Of a stretch of 15,000 bases of DNA, positions 1-10,740 are shown piece by piece. Source of the stretch: Neocallimastix lanati (nom. inval.) (taxonomy: Eukaryota > Neocallimastigomycota > Neocallimastigomycetes > Neocallimastigales > Neocallimastigaceae); the NCBI GenBank assembly GCA_016946835.1, contig JACVTC010000177.1:135001-150000 (forward strand). The letters are read 5' to 3'. The notes under the pieces were generated by a model. The model was not told the origin of the DNA and did no database searches. It saw only the letters and a program-made list of their open reading frames with translations. Position 1 is the stretch's first letter. Each line of letters begins with the position of its first letter. A program made the position numbers and the translations under genes.

Positions 1-1527
1 ACTATTTCTATTTTCTTTATTATTTTTATAATCAATAAGAACATCATTAACAATTATATTATTTTCTAAATTTATTTCAATACTTGAATTTTTATTTTTG
101 ATATTTAATAAAATTTCACTACTTTTATTTCCAGTGATATTATTACGTATGCTTATATTACTACTTTGACCTTTAATATCTTTCGAATTTTCTATGTCAT
201 CATCCTCAGATTCGGTTTGACTTGGTTCACAATAAATATCTTCATTATAAAGTGTTCTTTCCTCCTCACTTTTTGTACTATCAACGGAAATATTATCCTG
301 TTCAGAATCAATATCATCATCGATTAAAGAAAACTCAGAGGGTCGTTCATTATTTCTATTTTTAATAGTAAAATTATTTATAGTGTAACTTTCTTCATTT
401 TCTTCATTATTTACTTTATTCCTTTTCTTTTTATAATTATTATTACCATTATTACTATTATTAAAATTTGTATTATTGTAATTATTACTTTCATTATTAC
501 TTTCAACATTATCATCATTATTATTATCTGTATTGGTATCATGAATAATATTTGATTCTTCTTCCTTTATCTTTTGTTTAATAATTTTATGACTATTTAA
601 AGATGATTTTTTTGTACCTTTACTATTATGAAATTGCGAATTTGGCAATAGCGACTTCTTATTTTCAGATTTAGAAGTATTAAATTTTTTTGAAAATGAT
701 GGTTTTGACGTTCCATTTCCTTGTTTATTATAATTATATTCATTTTTAGTATTATTCGAAATTACTTTTGAAGTCTTATCATTTTCTGGATTCTCTTTAT
801 CATTTTCTGTTGATGTATTAGTTATTTCAATATGACTAGTCGAAGATGTAGTTTCAGATGTAGATAGAGTAGTTGTCTTTCCATCATTTATTATATTTTC
901 ATGAGGTAAAATAGGATTAAGGGAACTATCGACTACAACAGGAACTATTGAATGATAGGTACGATATAAACCTCCTTCAGGAATGGTTAAACCATTACTT
1001 GAAGCTACATTATAAATTGCTTGATTAGTTGTGGGTATTATTGGTATAGTTTCAACAGTATATCCTAAAGGATGAGCTCTATTTTGGTATGGACTTCCAG
1101 GAGGATGAGCCGTTGAATGAGCTGGTATATAATAATTTATTAAATTAACATTATTAACTTTAGCATAATAATGATTATATGTACTTCCACCAATGACAGG
1201 ATATGAAGGTCCAAAATTGGCCATGATATTTTGACCATTTTCATTTGTTTGTTTGGATTGATTACCTCCATTATTATTTCCATTGGTTGAAATAATATTT
1301 GTATTGTTATTATTTACATTTAAAAATATTGGATAGGATGAATATCTCGCGCTATTAATTATATTTTGTTTGTTGATACCTTCTTCAGTTAATGTTATAT
1401 TTGGATCTTGAACTGATACATATCCTAATTGTTTATAAAATTGAGTACTATATTCTTGATTAATATAATTATAATAATTATTAATAATTACAGGATTGGT
1501 TTGATCCTCAATTATTTTGGTATTATT

Positions 1528-1561
<34 letters not shown>

Positions 1562-4500
1562 GTGTTATTACTAGTATCAGTAGTATTGGTATTATTATTA
1601 TTAGTTGTAGTATTGGTATTATTAGTTATTTCATTTTGTATATTGTTATTAGAATTTTTGGAATTCTTTTTATTATTATTTGAATTATTATTATTATTAT
1701 CATCTTTTTCTTCTTCTTTATCGTTCGAACGATTTTTATTATCATTATCTTCTTTCATAAGGTATTTATTATTAGTATTATCATTATTCTTTTCAATTTC
1801 TTGATTAGATACTTCATTTTTATTATTCATTATATTATTTATTAAATCTTTTCTTTCAGTTAGATCATCACTCATTTTTTCATTATTGATTGAATCGGCA
1901 TTGATTATATTTTTAGATAAAAAGATATCGATATTATTATTATTTTTATTATTATTATTTACATTATAATTTTTAACTATATATGTAACGTTAGCATTAC
2001 TATCATTTATTACATTCATATTATTATGATTGTATGGATGATTAACATTATTATTATTATTATTATTATTGTGATTATACGATTTATTGTTAATAATACT
2101 ATTATTTATATTATTAACATGACTATTTGAATTATTATAATTATTATAATAGTATTTTGAAGAGGATTTGAAAGGTGTTGCATTATCAAAGTTTCTATGA
2201 TGCTCTATAAATCTATGTTTGATAACAACATTTTCATTATCCATTTCTTTCATTTCGTTCATTAAATTAGGAGACTTTTCATAATTACTAGATTTTTCAT
2301 TTTTCCTTTTATGTATATCTTTTTCATTATTATTAAAAATAGTATTTTTATTATTTCCATAACGATTATTTACCTTCTTATTATTCATAAAGGCAGCATT
2401 TGAATAATAATTATTCATAAAACTAGAGTCATTCGGAAAACGACGTGGATAATATACATTTTCACCAGAACTAGTTACTTTATCATTACTATCACTATCT
2501 AAACCAATAGGTTTCTTCTTCATATTCCAGGTTTGCTTTTTCTCACCAGGAATATTCTTTGAAAATTTTTTATTTTGAAATGTAGTATTATCTACATTAT
2601 TATTAGATATTGGAGATGGAGATGGAGATGTATTATTATTACGAATTCTCCAATTTCCATTTTTATCAGCCATCGTTGACCCACTTGCAAATGAATTACT
2701 ACTATTTTTTCCATTTTTGAATAGGTTAAAGGTATTATTAGGATTGTTCATATAGTAATGATCATTATAAATATTTCCATTATTTAAATCATTATTTAGA
2801 TTACCATTAATTGGTAATTCCATTCTATTTTGATTTAGATAATAATATGTTGTATTATATGAATAATTGTTTGGATCAGGTTTATAGGGTTCGCATAATT
2901 CTTCCAATGATCCTCTTGATTTTAAGATTTTAAAGGCACGTTTAAATTCCCATCGTAAACCTTTCACACTATAACGATTTGCACAATTTGCTAAATTTCG
3001 AGCAGTATTAAATGGTTCTTCGACACAAAAATAATTGTTTCTTATACGTGTATTATTGGAGGATACATTCCATCCATTATCTGATTTTTTCTTATAACAT
3101 CCGCTTCTTACGGATACAACATCGGTGATGTAATCAAAATCATTAGCAAATGTTTTAAAGAACCCATAAATTAGCTCATATAGCGTTTCTTTATTATCCT
3201 TGCCAAATCCTTTTAATTTATCTAAATCAGAATAAAATGTACAATCAACTCCATCAATAATAATTCTTTCTTCTTCAGGTACATCTTTTGACATTGCATG
3301 AAGACATGGCAGTATAGGAGGTGTTCTCATTTGTAAAAAGTTAATCACTAAATTAACCCAACAATATGAACTTAAAGTACCTGTTTTAGCATCATTTAGC
3401 ATTCTTTGCTTTGCAAAATATTTGATTGTCATAATTAATGGTTTTACTCTCTCATCTATTAAAGCATAAGTTTGAATCATTTTTGTATTATATAGTGCAA
3501 TTGTATTATTTACATTAATATCACAAGAAAGACTAGTCTCAGGATCTACAAAATTACATATTGGAACTTTTGCATTAGGTGTCGTACGAACTTGCGTAAT
3601 TCCATTTTCTTCCAGTATTCTTTTGATAACGTCCATATCACGTAACTCACAATCGATTCTATCTCTAGTGGTTAAACAAATATCCACATCACTATTATAA
3701 GTTCCTAATTCATTAACAGATGAGCCAAAAAGATGCGCTTTAATACCTAAAGTTGGATAACGTTCCGAAAACATCTTTTGAATACGTTTTAAAAGACTTA
3801 ATTTTTTCTTTTTACTTTCTTCCGTTGGAACATTCTTTAAATAGAAGTCCATCATTTCTTTTTCGAGAGAAATTGCATATTCTTTTATGGATTTTTCATA
3901 ATCACCCGACTTTTTATTTTTATTTTTCCTATAATATTGTGATTTACTATCATAATAATTCTTTACATACTTATCATCTGTATTAACACTTGAAATTGAT
4001 ATTTCTGGAGAAAATGCATTACTATAGTAAGAATAATTATCTTCATCTTTCTTTTCATTATTATTTTTATATGCAATAGTACTAGTTAACTCTTTTGAGA
4101 AATATACTTCATGTTTACTATTATTACTTTCATTAGGATTACGTTCTTTTAACACATTCATATTATAACTTTCCAATGAAGAATTTTCCGTATTACTATT
4201 TGAATTTTCTTCTCTTTTATTTTCATTTGTTTCATATATGATTGATTTTTCATGATCCTCTGGTAAATCGGTATCTTCGATAGTAATTACAGGTTCAATT
4301 ATTTCAATTGAATCATTAGTAGTGGTATCTTCTGTTTTATCTTTAATTTTTATTTTTTCATTTTTATTATTTCCAGTTTCATTATTACTAATTTGGATAA
4401 ATTCTTCAGCATTATCTAAATCTTCAATTATAAGATTTGATGATTTATTTTCAAAACTATGCTGTAATTCATTAGCATTCATATTTGGTATACTTGTTAA

Positions 4501-6411
4501 TTCTAATTCACTTATATTGACTATATTTGATAATGTGCTCGAATTCTCTGAATCAATTAATGTATCTTCATTAATTAAATGATTATATACAGGATTTAAA
4601 TAATGATCCTTTGAACTATTTTTAATTATTATTTTACTTTTTTGCTTTAATAAAGATCTCGAATTTTTCTTTACCTTCTCCATACCTTCTTCTTCTTCTT
4701 CTTCTTTATACCTATTTCTTTCAATATTTTTTTCAGGTACATTTGACTCATCGGAAAAATTTTTAACAGCTATTGATGATTTTTCCTTATTATTATTTAT
4801 TAAATTATTAATTACGAAATCTTTATATGAAGATGAAACCTTATCATCAGAACTAATTCTATTATTATCTACTATCAGAATTTTATTTTCTGATAATACA
4901 GAAGAAACAGATTCATTATCTTCTTTATTTGTTTTATCGTTTGAAAATACAGTTTTATCATCATTTATTGATAGAGAGAACAATATTAATGACTTATCAT
5001 TTTTTATATTTGATGTCCCTATATTTGATGAATTTTCAAATGGATCCATTTTAAATAATTCTGGAGATTTTATTATGATATTTGAAGGTGAGGATGATAG
5101 CGTATGATAAGGTATTATTTCAGAAGGCAAAGAGGTATTAGATTTATTTTCTAATTCTTCCATTGAATCTTCTTTATTATTAATATCATTACTAAAACTC
5201 CTTTTTATAAATGAAGGAGATGAAGGTTGAATATGCTGAATATCCATTGAAGATAGCGATGATGCCGATGAAGATAAAGGAGATGGTTGATTTTGATTCA
5301 AAAGTTGAAGGATAGAATTTGTTGAAGTTTTCAGACAATCATTTACTTTTTTTTCTCTACCCTCTTCTGATAATAAAGAAATATTTTGTTCATTATTATC
5401 TGTTATATGACCAGATTTCTCAACAATTCTAACATTTTCATTCAACTTTAATTTATTATCTAATTCAGTTAATTCTTTTTCCAAAGTATTTTTTGTCCCT
5501 AGTCCATCTTTCACAACTATCGAAGACTGACCTAAAGGAGTAGTTGATAACGATTCAGTTAATGATTCCTGTTCTTTAATATCTTCTAAATTTCCTACTA
5601 CATGGGGTGTCATGGATAGCATATCAGATTTTTCAGATAATATAGATTTTGGAGATAAAGGTAAATTTCCTTTTAAATCTGATGAATTATTATTTGTTAA
5701 TACTGTTATTTTGTTTGTAAATGAAGAATTAAAACTAAATGAACTTTGGCACGATGAGAAACTAAATGATATGTCATTTTCCTTAGGTGTAGAATATTCT
5801 AAACGACTGTCATTTGTTTCACTTTCTGAATCATATTGAACTCCTTTATCATGATTTATCGGTATTGCTTTTACAGAACTTGTTATTGACGACGATAGAG
5901 AGGAGTGTTTATGATAATGACAAGAATTCCGTTGAGACGAATTAGCATTATTAAAAGGTATACTTTTCGATCTTTGGATTTTAATTTTTTCCATATTTGT
6001 TGATGATTCAATCATATCTTCTATTTGCTTTTCTTTTTTAATAATTAAATCGGTATCAGAAAAAGATTTTTTTTTATTTAAATTATCAATTTTATTTGAA
6101 GAATTCATTGAATTTAAATTATCGTTAATATTATTTAATTTTTTAAAAGATTGAAAAAAAGAATGGATAGAATGTATTATTTCAGTTGCTTGTTGAAACG
6201 ACGATAAATGTTTAACTTTTTTATTATCCTCTATAATATATGAATTTAAAGTATTTTCATTAATTTCACTTAAATTAGTATTATTAACAGTTAAGTTTAA
6301 TAAGTTATCAGAAGAATTAATATTTTCTTGATTTTTATTACTATTTTCTTCATTCATTTTATTCTCATAAATAATTTCTTTATTACCTTCTTTTTTTTTA
6401 TTTTTAATCAT
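1..6411 (-). CDS. Cid1-type non-canonical poly(A)/poly(U) polymerase, giant Asn-rich protein (3' end outside window)
   Basis: An uninterrupted minus-strand frame of 2137 codons with no intron and no stop before the window edge. Its first ATG lies at 6411; an in-frame TAA sits at 6468-6466 with no ATG between, which fixes the start. Residues about 838-1170 form the catalytic module of a DNA polymerase beta-like nucleotidyltransferase that adds ribonucleotides to RNA 3' ends. HLFGSS (Gly896-Ser897-Ser898) is followed by SDVDIC, whose Asp908 and Asp910 bind the metals; Asp964 in SCDINVNNT is the expected third carboxylate. The central domain has NDAKTGTLSSYCW, and the PAP/25A-associated domain runs from GFGKDNKETLYEL (from Gly1068) to VEEPFNTARNL and EFKRAFKIL (to about 1163). 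This resembles a fungal Cid1 subfamily, by recall. The arms (1-837 and 1170-2137+) are low complexity, rich in Asn, Ser, Lys and Glu. Family members are usually roughly 400-1500 residues, so this is very large. Base specificity and RNA targets cannot be read from sequence. Confidence 0.93.
1522..1548 (-). repeat. In-frame (AAT)9 repeat coding for nine Asn
   Basis: Nine consecutive AAT codons encode Asn1622-1630. This is the longest pure Asn run seen in the protein and sits in a stretch (about 1522-1700) where Asn, Thr and Ser make up most residues. The antisense of this repeat produces open poly-Leu and poly-Ile frames on the plus strand, which are artefacts. Confidence 0.85.
2047..2070 (-). 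repeat. In-frame (AAT)8 repeat coding for eight Asn
   Basis: Eight consecutive AAT codons encode Asn1448-1455 in the C-terminal arm of the nucleotidyltransferase. It is one of many Asn runs; the surrounding 2040-2150 stretch is also Asn/Tyr-rich. Confidence 0.85.
2902..3900 (-). other. Catalytic nucleotidyltransferase plus PAP-associated domain segment
   Basis: This is the only long stretch of the giant protein with ordinary, non-repetitive composition (residues about 838-1170). It opens with a predicted helix (SLEKEMMDFYL), then the palm with the GSS and DVD motifs, the KVPI strand (Lys948), the third Asp964, the YFAKQRML helix and the SSYCW segment. It closes with the PAP-associated domain. 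The spacing Asp910 to Asp964 (54 residues) is close to that recalled for Cid1. The motif where Cid1 reads PFEISHN reads PFNTARN here, with Arg1138 in place of the His linked to UTP preference. Confidence 0.9.
4687..4704 (-). repeat. In-frame (GAA)6 repeat coding for six Glu
   Basis: Six consecutive GAA codons (TTC on the plus strand) encode Glu570-575, in a charged stretch RYKEEEEEEGMEKVKK. It lies in the N-terminal low-complexity arm. The pure repeat makes slippage and length variation likely; this is an inference. Confidence 0.8.
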
Positions 6412-7785
6412 TTTTTTTAAATTATGATATTTTTTTTTTTTTTTTTTTAATATTTTGATAATACTTTATATGATAAATTTTATTTATTCATAAAAAACTT
6501 ATATTTAAATACTTTAAAATTAAAAATAAATTTAATAGATTTGTATGGATATTTAAATAAATAATTATTACTATTCAACATCTTTTTTTAAGAAAAAAAA
6601 AAAAATAAAAATATATAAATATCAAATATTTTTTTTATTATTATTTTTTTTAATATATATATATTTTTTTTAATTATAAAAAATTTTAATTTTTATATAC
6701 AAAGTTTAATAAATTTATATTTATCGTTATTTTAAAATATATATATAAATAAAACTAATGGTAAACTTAAATAAAAAAAAATATTTACTTTTTTTATAAA
6801 AAAATAAAAAAATATATATAAATAATAAAATTAATTTATGTATTTTTATCTTATTTTTAATATTTATATTTAATTATATTATTTGTTGGTAAAATTTAGT
6901 ATATATAATTGAATATTTAGTAGATTTAAAAATATAATCTTTTAATTAGATTTCATAAAGTTTATATTTTATATTAATTTAATTATTATTTCTTAAAAAA
7001 GGATAAATGTTTTGTATTTTTTAAATTTATTTATTTACATTTACTTTGGAATAATAATTCTATAGCTATTTTATTTACTTTTGCTTTATTAATTTTTTGC
7101 TTCATTTTTTAATATTATACTTTATTAATTAATATTTTAAAGATTTAATTTCAATATATAATTTTATATACATTATATTTGGTACAAGATATATTAATTG
7201 ATAATCATTTAAAATTAATATTATATTTCGTTTAATTATTGTTTTATATATTCAATTGTTAATTTTAATTATATATTGCAATAATAAATTTTATTATAAT
7301 TTATAAACTTTTTAACAAAATTAATTTCAAAATTATTAAAGATAAATATTGTAAATATATGATTATTGATATTATTTATACTTTTCCAAACATATTACTT
7401 AAATATACGTATTATATTGGTTATTAATATTTTTGGTATTAATTATTTTGCTTTATAATATTTATAAAATAGATTTGAATAATTTGTTGAAAATTAAATG
7501 TATTACTTTTATTAATGATAATTATACTTATTGTTTTAATTTTTCTATTTTTTTTTTTTTTAATTTAATCGTGTTTTATTAATTTTTTTTAATTATTACT
7601 TATATTTCCTTTCTCTTTGTTATATTAACATTATATTAAATTTTTTATTTAAATTATAAATTATGATTTATTTTATTACTGTTTTTGTTTTATTTTCTTT
7701 TAAAGAATTTTTTATTCAATTATTTTTCTCTTCCTTTTTTTTTTTTTTTTTTAATTTTGTTATTATTTAATTGATTTTTTTATAA
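6412..7785. other. Intergenic, T-rich on the plus strand, no gene seen
   Basis: Upstream flank of the minus-strand gene. Composition is almost purely A/T with frequent stops in all frames. T runs occur at 7548-7561 and 7735-7752 (18 T). From about 7000 to 7785 the plus strand has many more T than A. No RNA gene or coding similarity was recognised. Confidence 0.7.
6430..6448 (-). promoter_or_regulatory. A19 tract just upstream of the nucleotidyltransferase start
   Basis: Nineteen T on the plus strand, A on the coding strand, end 18 bases before the ATG at 6411. The position fits the 5' UTR or core promoter. Long A tracts exclude nucleosomes and are common upstream of genes in AT-rich genomes, so a promoter role is plausible, but no TATA box or transcription start can be assigned. 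Confidence 0.4.
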
Positions 7786-8028
7786 TGCTAAAAACAATAT
7801 AATAAAAAATAAAAAAAATATTTAATTTTTTTTTCATAAATTCTATTTTATGACGATAATTTAAAAAAAAAAAAAAGATATAAAAAAATATAAAAAAACA
7901 ATAATAATAAAAAAGAAAACAATTAATAAAAAGGAAAAATTTTATTAATACTTTAAATAAATATATATACTTTTAGAAAAAAAAAATAAAAAGAAATTAT
8001 ATAATAAAATAAAATAAAATAAAATAAA

Positions 8029-8067
<39 letters not shown>

Positions 8068-8470
8068 TAATAAATAAATAAATAAATACAATTATAATTA
8101 AATTTTTATTAGTTAAAAATTAAGCTTAAAAAAAAAATAGAATTACGAAAAAAGAATTGAATAATTGTTAATATAATTCATGAAAATATGAAAAGAATAA
8201 TATAAAAAAAAAAAAAAAAAAAATTCATAAAAATATTGATACTAATATATCAAACTTTACTAATCGTATTTATTACTCAATAAAATATATATATATAATT
8301 AATAAATATTTATTATGAACAATTAATATTATATGATAAAGTTTTTATTGAAAATACTATACTAAATAAAACTATATTTAAAAAAACTTTAAGTAATATA
8401 TATTATTTATTACATTATGTACCATGTTATATAAAAAAAAATAATAAATATATTAAAAAAAAGTTAATAA
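7786..8470. other. Intergenic, A-rich on the plus strand, no gene seen
   Basis: Base asymmetry flips here relative to the preceding stretch: A runs replace T runs, strongest to about 8225. It contains the (AAAAT)n/A35 microsatellite and an A20 run at 8204-8223. Stops are dense in all frames; nothing coding is visible. Confidence 0.7.
8004..8088. repeat. Compound microsatellite: (AAAAT)n, A35, (TAAA)n
   Basis: Several AAAAT units end at 8030 and run directly into 35 consecutive A (8031-8065). After GATAA, four or so TAAA units follow (8069-8088). The three adjoining simple motifs look like slippage products of one A-rich seed. A poly-A tail left by a LINE-like insertion is an alternative, but no element body is visible on either side. 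Confidence 0.85.
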
Positions 8471-9540
8471 TTTTTTGTAATACCATAATGAAAAAAGTTA
8501 AGATTAGGCTAAGCACCAATGGGGCCATAATAAATTAAATTAATAGAGTTAATAACTATAATTAATATAATTAATATATTACTTTATATTAATGTATATA
8601 TAATGTATATATAATTATATATAATAATATATATTTTAATAAAACTTAAATGTATTTATACATAAAATTCAAAATCTAATATATAGAGTATATATATTTA
8701 AGCCTTCAAAACAAATTATTAATATATTAATCTATATAAATTAATATATTAAATTGTTCAATATTTTATTAATTATAATTGTTCAATATTTTATTAATTA
8801 TAATTTTATCAACCTTAATTGATTAAATCCATTTAATTATGATTTATTTATTCAATAAAAAAAAGTCTTTACCTTAAATTTATTATAAAGGATGGTATTA
8901 GTCAATTAATAGATTATTAAGTTTCTAATCTGTTATTCTATATGTTAAAAATAACTATTAACTTCACCATAATAACTTCCAAGAAAAAAAAAATGAAACT
9001 ACTATTTATTTTTAAATATCTTAAACAAATTATACTAATTCATTTATAATATATTTTAAATAAATTATAATATATTAAAATAATATATTATTTTTTTTAA
9101 AATATATTACATAATATTATAATAATATTATAAATAGTTTATTTTGAAAATTTGTCTATGTAAGTATTGTCTATTTAAAAGTAATTTTATTATAATACAT
9201 ATTTATATATTAAATTTATATACAAGTCACATTAATTCAATAGCAATACATTTAATAAAATTTTCAACAAACTCCAAAAATAACCGCATATAATAATAGA
9301 TTATGAATGTAATATATTACATTGCATTATAATATATGTGTAATAAGATAATTCAATTATATATTGAAATTTTTAAATATAAAATTTTAAACTAATATAA
9401 TTATACTTAAAATTTTAAGTCATATATAATTTATAATTCATGTTATTTTATTGATTACAAATTCTCTATTCATTATTTAATTATAATATAATTAATATAT
9501 ATATGAAAATAATATATTAGATTTGTAAGAGTAGAAACCA
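8471..9540. other. Intergenic AT-rich DNA with a small GC island, no gene seen
   Basis: Mostly A/T in all frames. A short island at about 8502-8527 (containing GGCTAAGCACC and ATGGGGCCAT) has far more G and C than its surroundings, but it matches no RNA gene I can identify. The 25-bp tandem duplication at 8752-8801 lies here. Confidence 0.6.
8752..8801. repeat. Perfect 25-bp tandem duplication
   Basis: The unit beginning AATTGTTCAATATTTTATTA occurs twice head to tail (8752-8776 and 8777-8801) without a mismatch, and a further four bases match the start of a third copy. Perfect identity suggests a recent duplication. No function is apparent. Confidence 0.9.
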
Positions 9541-10280
9541 TTATAACACAGAATAATAATAATAATAATAAGATTAAATAGAATATCATACCAATGAAAT
9601 AAAGAAAAATATTATAAATAGCTTTTTATGATTCTAAAGTAATATATGTTTTTTTTTTATAATTTAATATTTAACTAATTATATAATATCCATTATTAAT
9701 TATATTTATTAATTATAATATTTATTATTTATTATATAATGCACATATTCTAACATATAATATTTATTATTTATTTAATATTTATTATTGATTATATATT
9801 ATTTATTATTGATTATTTATTGATTGATTATTTATTTATTTGATGAATATGTATATTATTTATTATTAAAATAATTTCAAAATAACTTTCTTATATTAAT
9901 ATTTTCAAAATTTTTATAAATATTTTCTTCCTTATAAAGTTATTCCTTTAATATTTATATTAAACTTAATCTCCCTTTTTTATTTCCTTTTATCTTTTAT
10001 TATATTATAAAAAAATAGATAAGATGTTTCAAATTTTACCACTTCTATACTTATTCCTACTTAACTTAGAGTAGTATAATATTTTCTTTTATATTATGAA
10101 TTATATATTTAAAGAAATATTGTTTATCCAAATTAGTATTTATTATAACTATTATTTATTTATCCTTAATAATTTATAATTTCATAATAGATAACTCCTA
10201 ACTAGAAATACATAAACCTGGACATAATATAAAAGAATATATTAACTATGCATATTAAATTTAACTATTTATGATTCAAA
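9541..10280. other. Intergenic AT-rich DNA, no gene seen
   Basis: Contains an (AAT)6 run at about 9552-9571 and a stretch at about 9710-9870 dominated by irregular TTATT/TGATTATT motifs. Stops interrupt every frame. Nothing is recognisable as an RNA or protein gene. Confidence 0.6.
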
Positions 10281-10548
10281 TATTAGATTTTTTTATATTA
10301 TTTTTATTATTATTATTTATTTTTATTATTTATTATTATTATTTATTTATTATTAAATATTATTATTATTTATTATTATTATTTATTTATTATTAACTAT
10401 TATTATTATTATTTATTATTATTATTTATTTATTATTATTTATTATTATTATTATTATTTATTATTATTATTATTATTTATTATTATTTATTATTATTAT
10501 TATTATTTATTATTTATTATTTATTTATTATTAAATATTATTATTATT
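10281..10548. repeat. Imperfect ATT/TTATT microsatellite
   Basis: A long irregular array of ATT, TTATT and TTTATT units with almost no other sequence. On the minus strand it is AAT/AATAA. It is not part of a long open frame, because the unit length varies (3 and 4) and stops such as TAA occur. It grades into the minisatellite that follows. Confidence 0.85.
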
Positions 10549-10690
10549 ATATTTATATTTATATATTATGATTATTATTATTATTATTATTATATTTATA
10601 TTTATATATTATGATTATTATTATTATTATATTTATATTTATATATTATGATTATTATTATTATTATTATATTTATATTTATATATTATG
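10549..10690. repeat. Four-copy minisatellite with 22-bp core and variable ATT spacer
   Basis: An identical 22-bp core starting ATATTTATATTTATATATTA and ending TG begins at 10549, 10592, 10629 and 10669. Spacers are runs of ATT of differing number, giving periods of 43, 37 and 40 bp. Cores show no mismatch by eye, so the array seems to have expanded recently, with the spacers changing length by slippage. Confidence 0.9.
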
Positions 10691-10740
10691 ATTATTATTA
10701 TGATTATTATTAATTAAATTTTATTATTATTTTTACTATT

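Noticed and set aside
900-930. Possible PAM2-like PABP-binding motif (SSLNP near residue 1831)
   Set aside because: The required Ala and Phe positions downstream are missing.
1429-1804. Plus-strand poly-Ile and poly-Leu open frames
   Set aside because: They are antisense readings of the Asn-codon repeats of the minus-strand nucleotidyltransferase and have no independent features.
3753-3986. Plus-strand 77-codon open frame
   Set aside because: It lies opposite the start of the nucleotidyltransferase catalytic domain; the minus frame carries the recognisable motifs.
4322-4582. Plus-strand 86-codon open frame with Leu-rich start
   Set aside because: Antisense shadow of the long minus-strand frame.
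5612-5839. Plus-strand 75-codon open frame
   Set aside because: Antisense shadow; composition mirrors the Ser/Asn-rich minus-strand protein.
8495-8530. Faint similarity to U6 snRNA (GATTAG and a GGCC segment)
   Set aside because: The order and spacing of the invariant U6 blocks are absent and there is no matching 5' stem.
10281-10690. CRISPR-like array
   Set aside because: The spacers are ATT simple repeats, not unique sequences, and the genome is eukaryotic.
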